Positions 1 to 10,359 are shown, counted from the stretch's first letter. The stretch is 29,095 bases of DNA from Agromyces sp. (GCA_031178025.1 JAPSJU010000003.1:1-29095), one strand, 5' to 3'. Notes: generated by a model not told the origin, from the letters alone. Numbers and translations: made by a program.

Positions 1-448
1 ACGGGCACGGCGCTCGGGCCGTGCGCCTCGAGATCGTCCGCCGTCTCCCCGACGCAGACCACGGGCACGAGCCCATGGCGGTGTGCGGCCAGCACCTTCG
101 CGTTGATGTCGGCGTCGGTTTCGCCGTGGTACTGGCGGCGTTCCGAGTGGCCGATGATGACGTACGCGCAGTCGAGCTGGGCGAGGAATGCGCCCGAGAT
201 CTCGCCCGTGTAGGCGCCCGAGTCGTGGGCGGACACGTCCTGTGCTCCGTACCGCAGCGGGAGCGAATCAGCCGCGACGAGCGTCTGCACCGATCGCAGG
301 TCGGTGAACGGAGGGAAGACCGCGACCTCCGCGTCCGCGAAGTCGTGCTTCGCGTCGGCGAGCGACCAGGCGAGCTTCTGCACGAAGGCGATCGCCTGGA
401 GGTGGTCGAGGTTCATCTTCCAGTTGCCTGCGATGAACGGGGTGCGCT

Positions 449-458
<10 letters not shown>
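1..458 (-). CDS. tpiA: Triosephosphate isomerase, N-terminal 152 residues (cut by window edge)
   Basis: Interconverts dihydroxyacetone phosphate and glyceraldehyde 3-phosphate in cytosolic glycolysis and gluconeogenesis. Read on the minus strand from an ATG at 458, the protein begins MAVKRTPFIAGNWKMN. Lys14 of the NWKMN motif is the substrate-binding lysine, and His104 in IIGHSERR is the electrophilic histidine of the family. A further conserved stretch, VVCVGET, follows near residue 133. The window ends after residue 152, so the catalytic glutamate (motif YEPVWAIGTG in the family) and the C-terminal half are outside. The start codon overlaps the end of pgk by 10 bp (449-458), so the two are probably translationally coupled, and gap-pgk-tpiA looks like one operon. 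Identity is secure; only completeness is unknown. Confidence 0.97.
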
Positions 459-1663
<1,205 letters not shown>

Positions 1664-1673
1664 GGTGACTCGC

Positions 1674-2678
<1,005 letters not shown>

Positions 2679-2741
2679 GGATGTCTCCTGATTGACGGTG
2701 CGCGAATGCGCGTTTTCAAGGTGAACTGATCGGACGGCGGC

Positions 2742-2763
2742 GTCCAGGGACGGGTCCATGGAC
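2742..2763. repeat. Tandem 10-bp near-palindromes upstream of gap
   Basis: GTCCAGGGAC (2742-2751) and GTCCATGGAC (2754-2763) differ by one base and are separated by 2 bp, so their centres are 12 bp apart. The second is a perfect palindrome, the first a palindrome except at the centre. They lie between the sodA stop and the gap start, 64 bp upstream of the gap GTG. The spacing could suit a dimeric regulator on one face of the helix. No known operator is recognised, and chance in GC-rich DNA is possible. Confidence 0.35.
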
Positions 2764-2771
2764 ACCATCCG

Positions 2772-3398
2772 CTACGACAGTAGCAGCAGCCCTGAGGTCT
2801 TCTCGCGTGCGGTCGTGAAGCGCTGCTGCACGTTGCCCCAGTCGACGATGTTCCAGAACGCCTTGACGTAGTCGGCCCGCACGTTCTGGTAGTCGAGGTA
2901 GTACGCGTGCTCCCACACGTCGAGCATGAGCAACGGGACGATGCCGGCGGGGAAGTTCGCCTGCTGGTCGAAGAACTGCACGATGATCAGGCGCTGCCCG
3001 ATCGAATCCCACGCGAGGACCGCCCAACCCGAGCCCTGCACGCCGAGCGCGGTCGCCGTGAAGTGCGCCCGGAACTTGTCGAGGGAGCCGAAGTGGTCGT
3101 CGATCGCCGAGGCGAGCTCCCCCGTCGGCGCGTCGCCGCCGTCCGGCGACATGTTCGTCCAGAAGATCGAGTGGTTGACGTGGCCGCCGAGGTTGAAGGC
3201 GAGGTCCTTCTCGAGCTTGTTGACGTTCGCCAGGTTGCCGGAGTCCCGGGCCTCCGCGAGCTGCGCGAGCGCGGTGTTCGCCCCCGTCACGTAGGTCTGG
3301 TGATGCTTCGAATGGTGCAGCTCCATGATCCGGCCGCTGATGGACGGCTCGAGTGCCGCGTAGTCGTACGAGAGTTCGGGAAGAGTGTAGTCAGCCAT
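2772..3398 (-). CDS. sodA: Superoxide dismutase, Fe/Mn family (probably Mn type)
   Basis: Dismutates superoxide to oxygen and hydrogen peroxide. The 208-residue protein has no signal peptide, so it is predicted to be cytosolic. All four metal ligands are present: His28 in LHHSKHHQTY, His76 in GGHVNHSIFW, and Asp160 and His164 in DVWEH. The Gly-Gly before HVNH and the Gln in FFDQQAN are the arrangement of manganese enzymes rather than iron enzymes, but sequence alone does not settle the metal. The ATG at 3398 is preceded by AAGGAG five or six bases upstream. A TAGACT -10 hexamer at 3463-3468 suggests its own promoter. It lies between whiA and gap, which are neighbours in many other Actinomycetota. 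Confidence 0.96.
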   Translation of the reverse strand: MADYTLPELSYDYAALEPSISGRIMELHHSKHHQTYVTGANTALAQLAEARDSGNLANVNKLEKDLAFNLGGHVNHSIFWTNMSPDGGDAPTGELASAIDDHFGSLDKFRAHFTATALGVQGSGWAVLAWDSIGQRLIIVQFFDQQANFPAGIVPLLMLDVWEHAYYLDYQNVRADYVKAFWNIVDWGNVQQRFTTAREKTSGLLLLS

Positions 3399-3462
3399 TG
3401 CTTCTCCTTGTCAGATGCCGGGCGTGCCGGACTCCTGCCCGGTGTGCCGCCGCCGCTCGTCG

Positions 3463-3468
3463 AGTCTA
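3463..3468 (-). promoter_or_regulatory. Predicted -10 element of sodA
   Basis: Minus-strand TAGACT, of the TAnnnT type seen repeatedly in this window, in the 104-bp gap between whiA and sodA. It would start transcription near 3456 and give a leader of nearly 60 nt carrying the AAGGAG ribosome binding site. No good -35 was found 16 to 18 bp upstream. Confidence 0.4.
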
Positions 3469-3502
3469 TGCCCGGCGCCCGGACCGGCGACCGGGGTTGA
3501 CG

Positions 3503-4480
3503 TCACACGTCGTCGAGATCGGCGGGCAGGCTCGCCTCGGTCCCCGGAACCCCCAGGTCGGCGGCGCGCTTGTCCGCCATCGCCAGCAGGCGACGGATGC
3601 GGCCGGCGACGGCGTCCTTCGTCATGGGCGGGTCCGCGTGGTGGCCGAGCTCGTCGAGGCTCGCGTCGCGGTGCGCGAGCCGCAACTCCCCCGCGTACCG
3701 CAGGTGCTCCGGGATGCCGTCGCCGAGGAGTTCCATCGCCCGTTCGACGCGTGCGCACGCGGCGACCGCCGCTTGGGCCGATCGTCGAAGGTTCGCGTCA
3801 TCGAAGTTCACCAGCCGGTTCGCGGTCGCGCGCACCTCGCGACGCTGCCGGAGCTCCTCCCAGTTGCGCACCGTGTCGGTCGCGCCCATGAGGGCGAGCA
3901 TGGCGCTGATCGCCTCTCCGTCGCGGATGACGACGCGGTGGACGCCACGGACCTCCCGAGCCTTGGCCGAGATGCCCAGGCGTCCTGCCGCGCCCACGAG
4001 GGCCATCGCCGCCTCGTTCCCCGGACAGGTCACCTCGAGCGCGGCGGAGCGTCCGGGGTCGGTCAGGGTGCCCTGCGCGAGGAACGCGCCCCGCCAGACG
4101 GCGGCGACATCCTCGCGGGAGCCCGTCGTGAGCTTGTTCGGCAATCCGCGCACGGGCCGACGGCGCGCGTCGAGCAGGCCGGTCTGCCTGGCGAGCGTCT
4201 CGCCGTCCAGCACGCGTACGAGGTACTGGTTCGTGCGGCGCATGCCGGAGGGCGAGATGACCGAGACATCGGGCCGCACTCCGTAGAGCTCGCCGAGGTC
4301 ACGTGTCACCCGGCGGGCGACGGTCGGCGAATCCACCTCGGCCTCGATCGCGATGCGGCCCGAGATGATGTGCAGGCCTCCGGCGAATCGCAGCACCGAG
4401 GCGAGTTCGGCCGCCCGCACGCTCGTCTTCGGCACCTCGACCCGCGCGAGCTCCTCTTTCACGTCCGCGGTCAGTGCCAC
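3503..4480 (-). CDS. whiA: WhiA, DNA-binding sporulation/cell-division regulator
   Basis: The 325-residue protein matches WhiA, which combines a degenerate LAGLIDADG homing-endonuclease fold with a C-terminal helix-turn-helix. In Streptomyces it controls sporulation septation together with WhiB; in non-sporulating bacteria it affects division and chromosome segregation. Visible here are the N-terminal MALTADVKEELARV, the degenerate LAGLIDADG-like WRGAFLAQGTLTDP, the linker NFDDANLRRS, and the HTH region LDELGHHADPPMTKDAVAGR near the C-terminus. The GTG at 4480 is preceded by a good GGAAGGAAG site. It lies 36 bp downstream of rapZ, with no room for yvcK, which separates the two in Mycobacterium, Streptomyces and Bacillus. 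It is probably co-transcribed with uvrC-rapZ. Confidence 0.96.
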   Translation of the reverse strand: MALTADVKEELARVEVPKTSVRAAELASVLRFAGGLHIISGRIAIEAEVDSPTVARRVTRDLGELYGVRPDVSVISPSGMRRTNQYLVRVLDGETLARQTGLLDARRRPVRGLPNKLTTGSREDVAAVWRGAFLAQGTLTDPGRSAALEVTCPGNEAAMALVGAAGRLGISAKAREVRGVHRVVIRDGEAISAMLALMGATDTVRNWEELRQRREVRATANRLVNFDDANLRRSAQAAVAACARVERAMELLGDGIPEHLRYAGELRLAHRDASLDELGHHADPPMTKDAVAGRIRRLLAMADKRAADLGVPGTEASLPADLDDV

Positions 4481-4516
4481 GTCACTTCCTTCCGTTTCGT
4501 CCGACCGGTCGCCCGG

Positions 4517-5392
4517 TCATTCGCGACCTCGGTCGCGATCCTTCGTGCTCACGACCACGCCCGGCAGGCGCTCGAGGCGAGCCGCCAGTTCGCGGATGAG
4601 GGCGACCGAGCGGTGCTTGCCTCCCGTGCATCCGATGGCGATGGTCGCGTGTCGCTTGTTCTCCCGCTGGTATCCGGCCATGACCGGTTCGAGTGCCGCG
4701 GCGTACGCGTCGATGAACTCCCGGGCACCCGGCTGGTCGAGCACGAATCGCGAGACCTCGGGGTCCTCGCCGCTGAGGTGCCGGAGTTCCGGGATCCAGA
4801 ACGGATTCGGGAGGAACCGGGCGTCGGCGACGAGGTCGGCATCCGTCGGGATGCCGTACTTGAACCCGAAGCTCAGGATGGTGAGCCGGAGCCCCGCCTG
4901 TCCCGCCTCGGCGAACGTCTCGGTGATGAGCGTCGCGAGCTGGTGGATGTTGAGGTCGGAGGTGTCGATGACGATGTCGCTCGCCTCCCGCAGTTCCGCG
5001 AGACGCGCTCGTTCGGCGCCGATGCCGTCGAGGAGCGTACCGTCGCCTTGCAGCGGGTGGGGGCGCCGAACCGACTCGAAGCGGCGCACGAGCACCGCAT
5101 CCATGGCGTCCAGGAAGACGACACGCACGTTGACGCCGGTGCGCAGGGCCTGGATGATCTCCTGCAGTTCCGAGAAGAAGTTGCGGCCGCGCACGTCGAC
5201 CACCGCGGCGATCCGTGGCAGCGAGGCGCCGGCACGTTCGACGAGCTCGACGAGCGGTCGGAGCATCTGGGGCGGCAGGTTGTCGACGACATACCAGCCG
5301 AGGTCCTCGAGGGCGTTCGCGACGGTCGAGCGGCCCGCGCCAGACATCCCGGTGACGATCAGCATCTCCTGCTGTTCGGACTCACCCGCCAT
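4517..5392 (-). CDS. rapZ: RapZ/YvcJ-family nucleotide-binding protein
   Basis: P-loop ATP/GTP-binding protein of the RapZ (YvcJ, UPF0042) family. In E. coli RapZ is the RNase adaptor for the small RNA GlmZ and a sensor of glucosamine-6-phosphate; the actinobacterial function is not settled, so only the family is certain. The 291 residues show a Walker A motif GMSGAGRST at 15-23, VVDNLPP shortly after, VVDVRGRNFF in the middle and the conserved C-terminal block GCTGGKHRSVALIREL. The ATG at 5392 has GAAGGGG about 10 nt upstream. It starts 35 bp after uvrC and ends 36 bp before whiA. A TAGGCT hexamer overlapping the uvrC stop could be an internal promoter for rapZ-whiA. Confidence 0.95.
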   Translation of the reverse strand: MAGESEQQEMLIVTGMSGAGRSTVANALEDLGWYVVDNLPPQMLRPLVELVERAGASLPRIAAVVDVRGRNFFSELQEIIQALRTGVNVRVVFLDAMDAVLVRRFESVRRPHPLQGDGTLLDGIGAERARLAELREASDIVIDTSDLNIHQLATLITETFAEAGQAGLRLTILSFGFKYGIPTDADLVADARFLPNPFWIPELRHLSGEDPEVSRFVLDQPGAREFIDAYAAALEPVMAGYQRENKRHATIAIGCTGGKHRSVALIRELAARLERLPGVVVSTKDRDRGRE

Positions 5393-5424
5393 CGTCTCGG
5401 TTCCCCTTCCGCCGCCGACTCCCC

Positions 5425-5430
5425 AGCCTA
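5425..5430 (-). promoter_or_regulatory. Possible internal -10 element before rapZ
   Basis: Minus-strand TAGGCT whose first three bases are the uvrC stop codon. It is the same hexamer that precedes polA, pdtaR and the DUF885 gene. Here it lies 32 nt before the rapZ ATG, so the mRNA would have a short leader of about 25 nt containing the GAAGGGG ribosome binding site. Confidence 0.3.
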
Positions 5431-7392
5431 CCGGGGTGACGACACGCCATCGGCGCGCAGATGCCGGTACACGGTGGCAGCGAGGCCCGGCCCGAGCCCC
5501 TTGACTTCGGCGATGTCGGCTTCACTCGCGGTGCGGAGCCGCGAGACCGAGCCGAAGTGACGCAGGAGTTCCCTGACGCGGGACGGCCCGAGGCCGGGGA
5601 TCTCGGAGAGCACCGTGCCGATGTCGCGCTTCCGGCGCTGCCGCTGATGGGTGATGGCGAAGCGGTGCGCTTCGTCGCGGACACGCTGGAAGAGGAAGAG
5701 GGCGTCGCTGTTCCGCGGCAGGATGACCGGGAAGTCCGAGTCGGGTGTCCAGATCTCCTCGAGTCGCTTGGCGATGCCGCAGAGGGCGATGCCCCGGACC
5801 CCCGATTCCTCGAGCGCGCGAGCGGCCGCCGCCACCTGCGGCCGGCCTCCGTCGACCACGAGCAGGTTCGGCTGGTACGCGAACTTCTTCCGTCGTTCGG
5901 ATGCCGCCGCCGCCGCGGCGTCGGACCCGGCGTCCGCGTCGACCTCGGCACGTCCGGCGTCGGCGGCGGCGGGTCGGCTGCCTTCGTCCCGGGGGGTGTC
6001 GGCCGTCGCGGGCTTCGCGAGGTACGCCAGCCGCCGCGTGAGCACCTGGTGGATCGAATCGGTGTCGTCGCTCGACGCCGGGATGGTGAAGCGGCGGTAC
6101 TCGTCTTTGCGCGGCAGCCCGTCTTCGAAGACGACCATCGACGCCACGATGTTCGTGCCGCTCAGGTGCGAGACGTCGAAGCATTCGATCCGCAGTGGCG
6201 CGTCCGCCATGCCGAGCGCCTCCTGGATGTCTTCCAGCGCTCGCGATCGCGTCGTGAAGTCCGCACTGCGTCGCGTCTTGTAGAGCATGAGGGACTGCTT
6301 CGCGTTCTGGGTCGCCGTCGAGAGCAACGCCGCCTTGTCGCCGCGCTGCGCTGCGCGCAGCCGCACCTTGCGGCCGCCGAGCGTGCCGAGCCAGGTCTCG
6401 AGTGCCGCCGCGTCGTCGGGAAGCTCGGGGACGACGACCTCGCCGGGCGGACGCAGTCCGTCCACGTAGGCGTTCTGCACGACCGAGTCGACGAGCTCGG
6501 CGAGCGGCACGTCGAGCTCCTTGTCGACGGTCCAGGAGCGGACGCCTCGCACCCGGCCGCCGCGGACGATGAACAGCTGCACGGCCGCCGAGAGCTCGTC
6601 ATGGTCGATGCCGAACACGTCGATGTCGACCTTCTCGCCGAGCACGACGGCGCTCTTCTCGAAGAACGACTCGGCGGCCTTGAGCTGATCCCGTCGCCGT
6701 GCCGCGGTCTCGTAATCCTGCACTGCCGCCGCTTCGCGCATCTGCTGCGCGAGCTCCCCGATGATCCTGCGGTCCTGGTTCTCCATGAATGCCACGAAGC
6801 GATTCACGTTCTCACGGTGCTCTTCGATGGTGACCGTCATCGAGCACGGCCCGAAGCACCGCCCGATCTGCCCGGCGAAGCACGGCTTGCCGCTGGCCAT
6901 GGCCCGTTTGTAGTCGGAGTCCTTGCAGGTGCGGATCGGGAAGAGCTTGAGCAGGACGTCGAGCGTGTCGGTCACCGCCCACACCTTCGGATACGGCCCG
7001 AAGTATCGCGCGCCCGGGATGCCGCGCCGCCGCGACACCATCGCCCGCGGCGCTTCGTCGCCGAGGGTGACGACGAGGTAGGGATAGGACTTGTCGTCCT
7101 TGAAGCGCACGTTGAAGGGCGGGCTGAACTCGTTGATGAGCGTGATCTCGAGCTGCAGCGCCTCGACGTCGTTGTCGACGACCGTCCACTCGACGGAACT
7201 CGCGGTGGTGACCATCCGGCGCGTGCGCTCGTGCAGGCTCCTCAGCGGAGCGAAGTAGTTCGACAGTCGCGCCCGCAGGTTCTTCGCCTTGCCGACATAG
7301 AGGATGCGCCGGTCGGCGTCGCGAAAGCGGTAGACGCCCGGCGCCGTGGGGATCTCCCCCGCCTTCGGACGGTACGGAACGGTGTCGCTCAT
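5428..7392 (-). CDS. uvrC: UvrABC system nuclease subunit UvrC
   Basis: Makes both incisions around the lesion in bacterial nucleotide excision repair after UvrB loading. The 654-residue protein contains an N-terminal GIY-YIG nuclease (GVYRF at 19-23, ILYVG at 30-34), a cysteine cluster Cys156, Cys171, Cys179, Cys183 matching the iron-sulfur site known in UvrC, a UVR domain (QQMREAAAVQDYETAARRRD), the RNase H-like second nuclease domain, and C-terminal helix-hairpin-helix motifs (IPGLGPSRVRELL, VKGLGPGLAA). An Ala/Asp-rich segment at about 462-502 interrupts the second nuclease region and looks like a disordered insertion. The chosen ATG at 7392, giving MSDTVPYRPKAGEIPTAPG, lies 4 nt after the uvrA stop; the in-frame extension to 7476 overlaps uvrA and is not UvrC-like. 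Confidence 0.97.
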   Translation of the reverse strand: MSDTVPYRPKAGEIPTAPGVYRFRDADRRILYVGKAKNLRARLSNYFAPLRSLHERTRRMVTTASSVEWTVVDNDVEALQLEITLINEFSPPFNVRFKDDKSYPYLVVTLGDEAPRAMVSRRRGIPGARYFGPYPKVWAVTDTLDVLLKLFPIRTCKDSDYKRAMASGKPCFAGQIGRCFGPCSMTVTIEEHRENVNRFVAFMENQDRRIIGELAQQMREAAAVQDYETAARRRDQLKAAESFFEKSAVVLGEKVDIDVFGIDHDELSAAVQLFIVRGGRVRGVRSWTVDKELDVPLAELVDSVVQNAYVDGLRPPGEVVVPELPDDAAALETWLGTLGGRKVRLRAAQRGDKAALLSTATQNAKQSLMLYKTRRSADFTTRSRALEDIQEALGMADAPLRIECFDVSHLSGTNIVASMVVFEDGLPRKDEYRRFTIPASSDDTDSIHQVLTRRLAYLAKPATADTPRDEGSRPAAADAGRAEVDADAGSDAAAAAASERRKKFAYQPNLLVVDGGRPQVAAAARALEESGVRGIALCGIAKRLEEIWTPDSDFPVILPRNSDALFLFQRVRDEAHRFAITHQRQRRKRDIGTVLSEIPGLGPSRVRELLRHFGSVSRLRTASEADIAEVKGLGPGLAATVYRHLRADGVSSPR

Positions 7393-7396
7393 CGCC

Positions 7397-10288
7397 TCAG
7401 CTGGCGACGTCGGCGTGCACGGATGCGGCGTCGAAGATCTCTCGGAGGAAGTAGCCCGTGTGGCTCTCGCGCACACGCGCGACCTGCTCGGGGGTGCCCG
7501 TCGCGACGACCTGGCCCCCGCCCGATCCTCCCTCCGGTCCGAGGTCGATGATCCAGTCTGCGGACTTGATGACGTCGAGGCTGTGCTCGATCACGATCAC
7601 CGTGTTGCCCTTGTCGACGAGCTTGCCGAGCACCTTCAGCAGCTTGCGCACGTCTTCGAAGTGCAGGCCCGTCGTGGGCTCATCGAGCACGTAGACGCTG
7701 CGACCGTTCGACCGACGCTGCAGCTCGGTCGCCAGCTTCACGCGTTGCGCTTCGCCGCCGGACAGGGTCGTCGCGCTCTGGCCGAGCTGCACGTAGCCGA
7801 GCCCGACGTCGACGAGCGTCTTCAGGTATCGATGGATCGCCGAGATCGGCTCGAAGAACTCGGCCGCCTCGCTGATCGGCATCTCGAGGACCTCGGCGAT
7901 GTTCTTGCCCTTGTAGTGCACCTGAAGCGTCTCGCGGTTGTACCGCTTGCCACCGCACACCTCGCAGGCGACGTAGACGTCGGGCAGGAAGTTCATCTCG
8001 ATCTTGATGGTGCCGTCACCCGAGCACGCCTCGCATCGGCCGCCCTTCACGTTGAAGCTGAACCGCCCGGGCAGGTATCCCCGCGCCTTCGCCTCGTTCG
8101 TCTCCGAGAAGAGCGTGCGGATGCGGTCGAACACGCCCGTGTAGGTGGCCGGGTTCGATCGAGGCGTTCGGCCGATCGGCGCCTGGTCGACGTGCACGAC
8201 CTTGTCGAGCTGCTCCAGGCCGGTGACGCGCCGGTGCTTGCCCGGCACCTTCCGTGCGCCGTTGAGGCGGTTGGCGAGCACCCGGTAGAGGATGTCGTTG
8301 ACGAGCGAGGACTTCCCCGAACCACTCACTCCGGTCACGGCGGTGAACGTGCCGAGGGGGAATTCGACGTCGACCCCGCGGAGGTTGTTGGCCTCGGCGC
8401 CGAGCACCGTGATCATGCGGTCGCGGTCGACGGGTCGACGATGCGACGGGATCGGGATCTCCCTGCGCCCCGAGAGGTAGTCACCGGTCAGCGACCGGGT
8501 GTTCTTCAGGAGCTCGGCGTAGCTGCCCGAGTGGACGACGGTGCCGCCGTTCACGCCGGCCCCCGGGCCGATGTCGACGATCCAGTCCGCCGTGCGGATC
8601 GTGTCCTCGTCGTGCTCGACGACGATGAGCGTGTTGCCGAGGTCGCGCAGTGCGATGAGGGTGTCGATCAGCCGCCGGTTGTCGCGCTGGTGGAGGCCGA
8701 TGCTCGGCTCGTCGAGCACGTAGAGCACGCCGGTGAGGCCTGAGCCGATCTGCGTCGCCAGGCGGATGCGCTGCGCCTCGCCGCCCGACAGCGAGCCGGC
8801 GGCCCGTGCGAGATCGAGGTAGCTGAGTCCCACCCGGATGAGGAAGTCGAGCCGCACCTTGATCTCGCGGAGCACCTGGGCGCCGATCGCCTGCTCACGG
8901 TCGGACAGCTCGAGGCGGTCCATGAACGCCCGCGCCTCGGTCAGGCTCAGCAGGCCGACGTCGGCGATGTTCTCGCCGTGGACGAGCACCGAGAGCACCT
9001 CGGGCTTCAGCCGCTTGCCGTCGCAGACGGGGCACGGCACCTCGCGGAGGTACTCCGCCCAGCGCGCGCGCTGCACGTCGGTCTCGGCCTGCACGTACTG
9101 CCGCTCGATGTACGGCACCACGCCCTCGAAGCCCGAGGTGTAGCTCATCTCGCGCCCGTATCGGTTGCGCCAGCGCACCTTGACCTCGAAGTTGTCGCCT
9201 CGCAGCACGGCATTGCGCGCCTCTTCGTCGAGCTCCTCCCACGGGGTGTCGAGGGAGAACCCGAGGTCGCGGGCGAGCCCGCCGAGCAGCTTCTCGTAGT
9301 AGTTGTAGAGGCTCTTGCCCTGCGAGGTCCACGGCAGGATGACGCCTTCGCCGATGCTGAGCGTGGGGTCGCCGAGGAGGAGTGCCTCGTCGACCGACAT
9401 CCGGGTGCCGAGGCCCGAGCACTCGGGGCAGGCGCCGAACGGGGCGTTGAACGAGAAGGTGCGCGGCTCGATCTCGGTGAGCTGGATCGGGTGCTGGTTC
9501 GGGCATGAGAGCTTCTCGGAGAAGGTGGCCCACGCCTCGGGGCCCGTCTCGTCGACGTAGTTGATCTGGACGAGTCCGTCGGTGAGGCGCAGTGCGGTCT
9601 CGAGCGAGTCGGTGAGGCGGCCGAGCCCCTCGGGACCTGCGACGAGCCGATCGACGACGACGGAGATGTCGTGCTTGACCTGCTTCTTCAGCAGCGGAGG
9701 CTCCGACAGTCGGATGACCTCGCCGTCGACCACGGCCCGCGAGTAGCCCGCCGCAGCGAGCTCGCGGAAGAGGTCGACGAACTCGCCCTTCTTCTTCGAG
9801 ACGACCGGGCTCAGCACCTGGTAGCGCGTGCCCTCCGGCAGCTCCATGAGCTGGTCGGCGATCTGCTGCACGGTCTGGCGCTGGATGCGCTCACCGCACA
9901 CCGGACAGTGCGGAACGCCGATGCGAGCCCACAGCAGACGCATGTAGTCGTAGATCTCGGTGATCGTGCCGACCGTCGAGCGCGGGTTGCGGTTCGTCGA
10001 CTTCTGGTCGATCGACACCGCCGGACTCAGTCCCTCGATGAAGTCGACGTCGGGCCGGTCCACCTGCCCCAGGAACTGGCGGGCGTATGCGGAGAGCGAT
10101 TCGACGTAGCGACGCTGCCCCTCGGCGAAGATCGTGTCGAAGGCGAGGGAGGACTTGCCAGACCCGGAGAGACCCGTGAACACGACCATCGCGTCGCGCG
10201 GGATCTCGACGTCGACGTTCTGGAGGTTGTGTACGCGGGCCCCGCGAACGCTGAGGTGCGCGTGGGCATCGAGACGTGAAACTGGCAC
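7397..10288 (-). CDS. uvrA: UvrABC system ATPase subunit UvrA
   Basis: Damage-recognising ABC-type ATPase of nucleotide excision repair. At 963 residues it has normal length. Two ATPase modules are visible: Walker A GLSGSGKSS at 39-47 and GVSGSGKSS at about 653-661, each with its own signature, LSGGEAQRIRLA and LSGGEAQRVKLA. Zinc-binding cysteine pairs occur at CPVCGERI, CPECSGLG, CPVCDGKRL and the CEACSGDG...CEVCGGKR module. The start is a GTG at 10288; only AAGG directly abuts it, and TAAACT lies 6 nt upstream, so the mRNA is predicted to be leaderless. A LexA-type box (10344-10359) lies upstream, predicting SOS control. It is 116 bp downstream of uvrB and 4 nt before uvrC, with which it is probably co-translated. 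Confidence 0.98.
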   Translation of the reverse strand: MPVSRLDAHAHLSVRGARVHNLQNVDVEIPRDAMVVFTGLSGSGKSSLAFDTIFAEGQRRYVESLSAYARQFLGQVDRPDVDFIEGLSPAVSIDQKSTNRNPRSTVGTITEIYDYMRLLWARIGVPHCPVCGERIQRQTVQQIADQLMELPEGTRYQVLSPVVSKKKGEFVDLFRELAAAGYSRAVVDGEVIRLSEPPLLKKQVKHDISVVVDRLVAGPEGLGRLTDSLETALRLTDGLVQINYVDETGPEAWATFSEKLSCPNQHPIQLTEIEPRTFSFNAPFGACPECSGLGTRMSVDEALLLGDPTLSIGEGVILPWTSQGKSLYNYYEKLLGGLARDLGFSLDTPWEELDEEARNAVLRGDNFEVKVRWRNRYGREMSYTSGFEGVVPYIERQYVQAETDVQRARWAEYLREVPCPVCDGKRLKPEVLSVLVHGENIADVGLLSLTEARAFMDRLELSDREQAIGAQVLREIKVRLDFLIRVGLSYLDLARAAGSLSGGEAQRIRLATQIGSGLTGVLYVLDEPSIGLHQRDNRRLIDTLIALRDLGNTLIVVEHDEDTIRTADWIVDIGPGAGVNGGTVVHSGSYAELLKNTRSLTGDYLSGRREIPIPSHRRPVDRDRMITVLGAEANNLRGVDVEFPLGTFTAVTGVSGSGKSSLVNDILYRVLANRLNGARKVPGKHRRVTGLEQLDKVVHVDQAPIGRTPRSNPATYTGVFDRIRTLFSETNEAKARGYLPGRFSFNVKGGRCEACSGDGTIKIEMNFLPDVYVACEVCGGKRYNRETLQVHYKGKNIAEVLEMPISEAAEFFEPISAIHRYLKTLVDVGLGYVQLGQSATTLSGGEAQRVKLATELQRRSNGRSVYVLDEPTTGLHFEDVRKLLKVLGKLVDKGNTVIVIEHSLDVIKSADWIIDLGPEGGSGGGQVVATGTPEQVARVRESHTGYFLREIFDAASVHADVAS

Positions 10289-10294
10289 CCTTCG

Positions 10295-10300
10295 AGTTTA
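10295..10300 (-). promoter_or_regulatory. Predicted -10 element of uvrA (leaderless)
   Basis: Minus-strand TAAACT followed by exactly 6 nt (CGAAGG) and the GTG start codon. Transcription would begin at or within a base or two of the start codon. No -35 match is seen. Confidence 0.5.
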
Positions 10301-10321
10301 GGGAGCACCACCGACACGGAG

Positions 10322-10334
10322 GCCCCGAGGGGGC
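10322..10334. other. GC-rich hairpin between uvrB and uvrA
   Basis: GCCCC and GGGGC flank a 3-nt loop GAG. It lies between the LexA-type box and the uvrA -10. It could weakly terminate uvrB transcripts or fold in a leader made from a promoter at the box. There is no T-tract. Confidence 0.3.
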
Positions 10335-10343
10335 GCGCTCTCA

Positions 10344-10359
10344 GCGAACATACCTTCGA
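10344..10359. promoter_or_regulatory. LexA-type SOS box upstream of uvrA
   Basis: GCGAACATACCTTCGA matches the actinobacterial LexA consensus TCGAAC-N4-GTTCGA at ten of twelve defined positions and is centred 63 to 64 bp upstream of the uvrA GTG. On the minus strand it contains TATGTT (10347-10352), a possible -10 element that bound LexA would block. uvrA is a classical SOS gene, which supports the call. Confidence 0.7.

Noticed and set aside
2679..2768. Longer N-terminus for gap starting at 2768
   Set aside because: The extra residues are not GAPDH-like, and a good AGGAG site lies inside them just before the GTG at 2678.
3498..3505. TGACGTCA palindrome at the whiA stop codon
   Set aside because: Eight bases overlapping a stop codon are expected by chance, and there is no second copy nearby.
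3353..5560. Plus-strand open frame of 735 codons across whiA and rapZ
   Set aside because: It spans two well-supported genes and their gap, with no motif and biased composition. The same applies to the long plus-strand frames opposite uvrC, uvrB and polA.
7393..7476. Longer N-terminus for uvrC
   Set aside because: It overlaps the uvrA coding end and has Ser/Thr/Arg-rich shadow composition.
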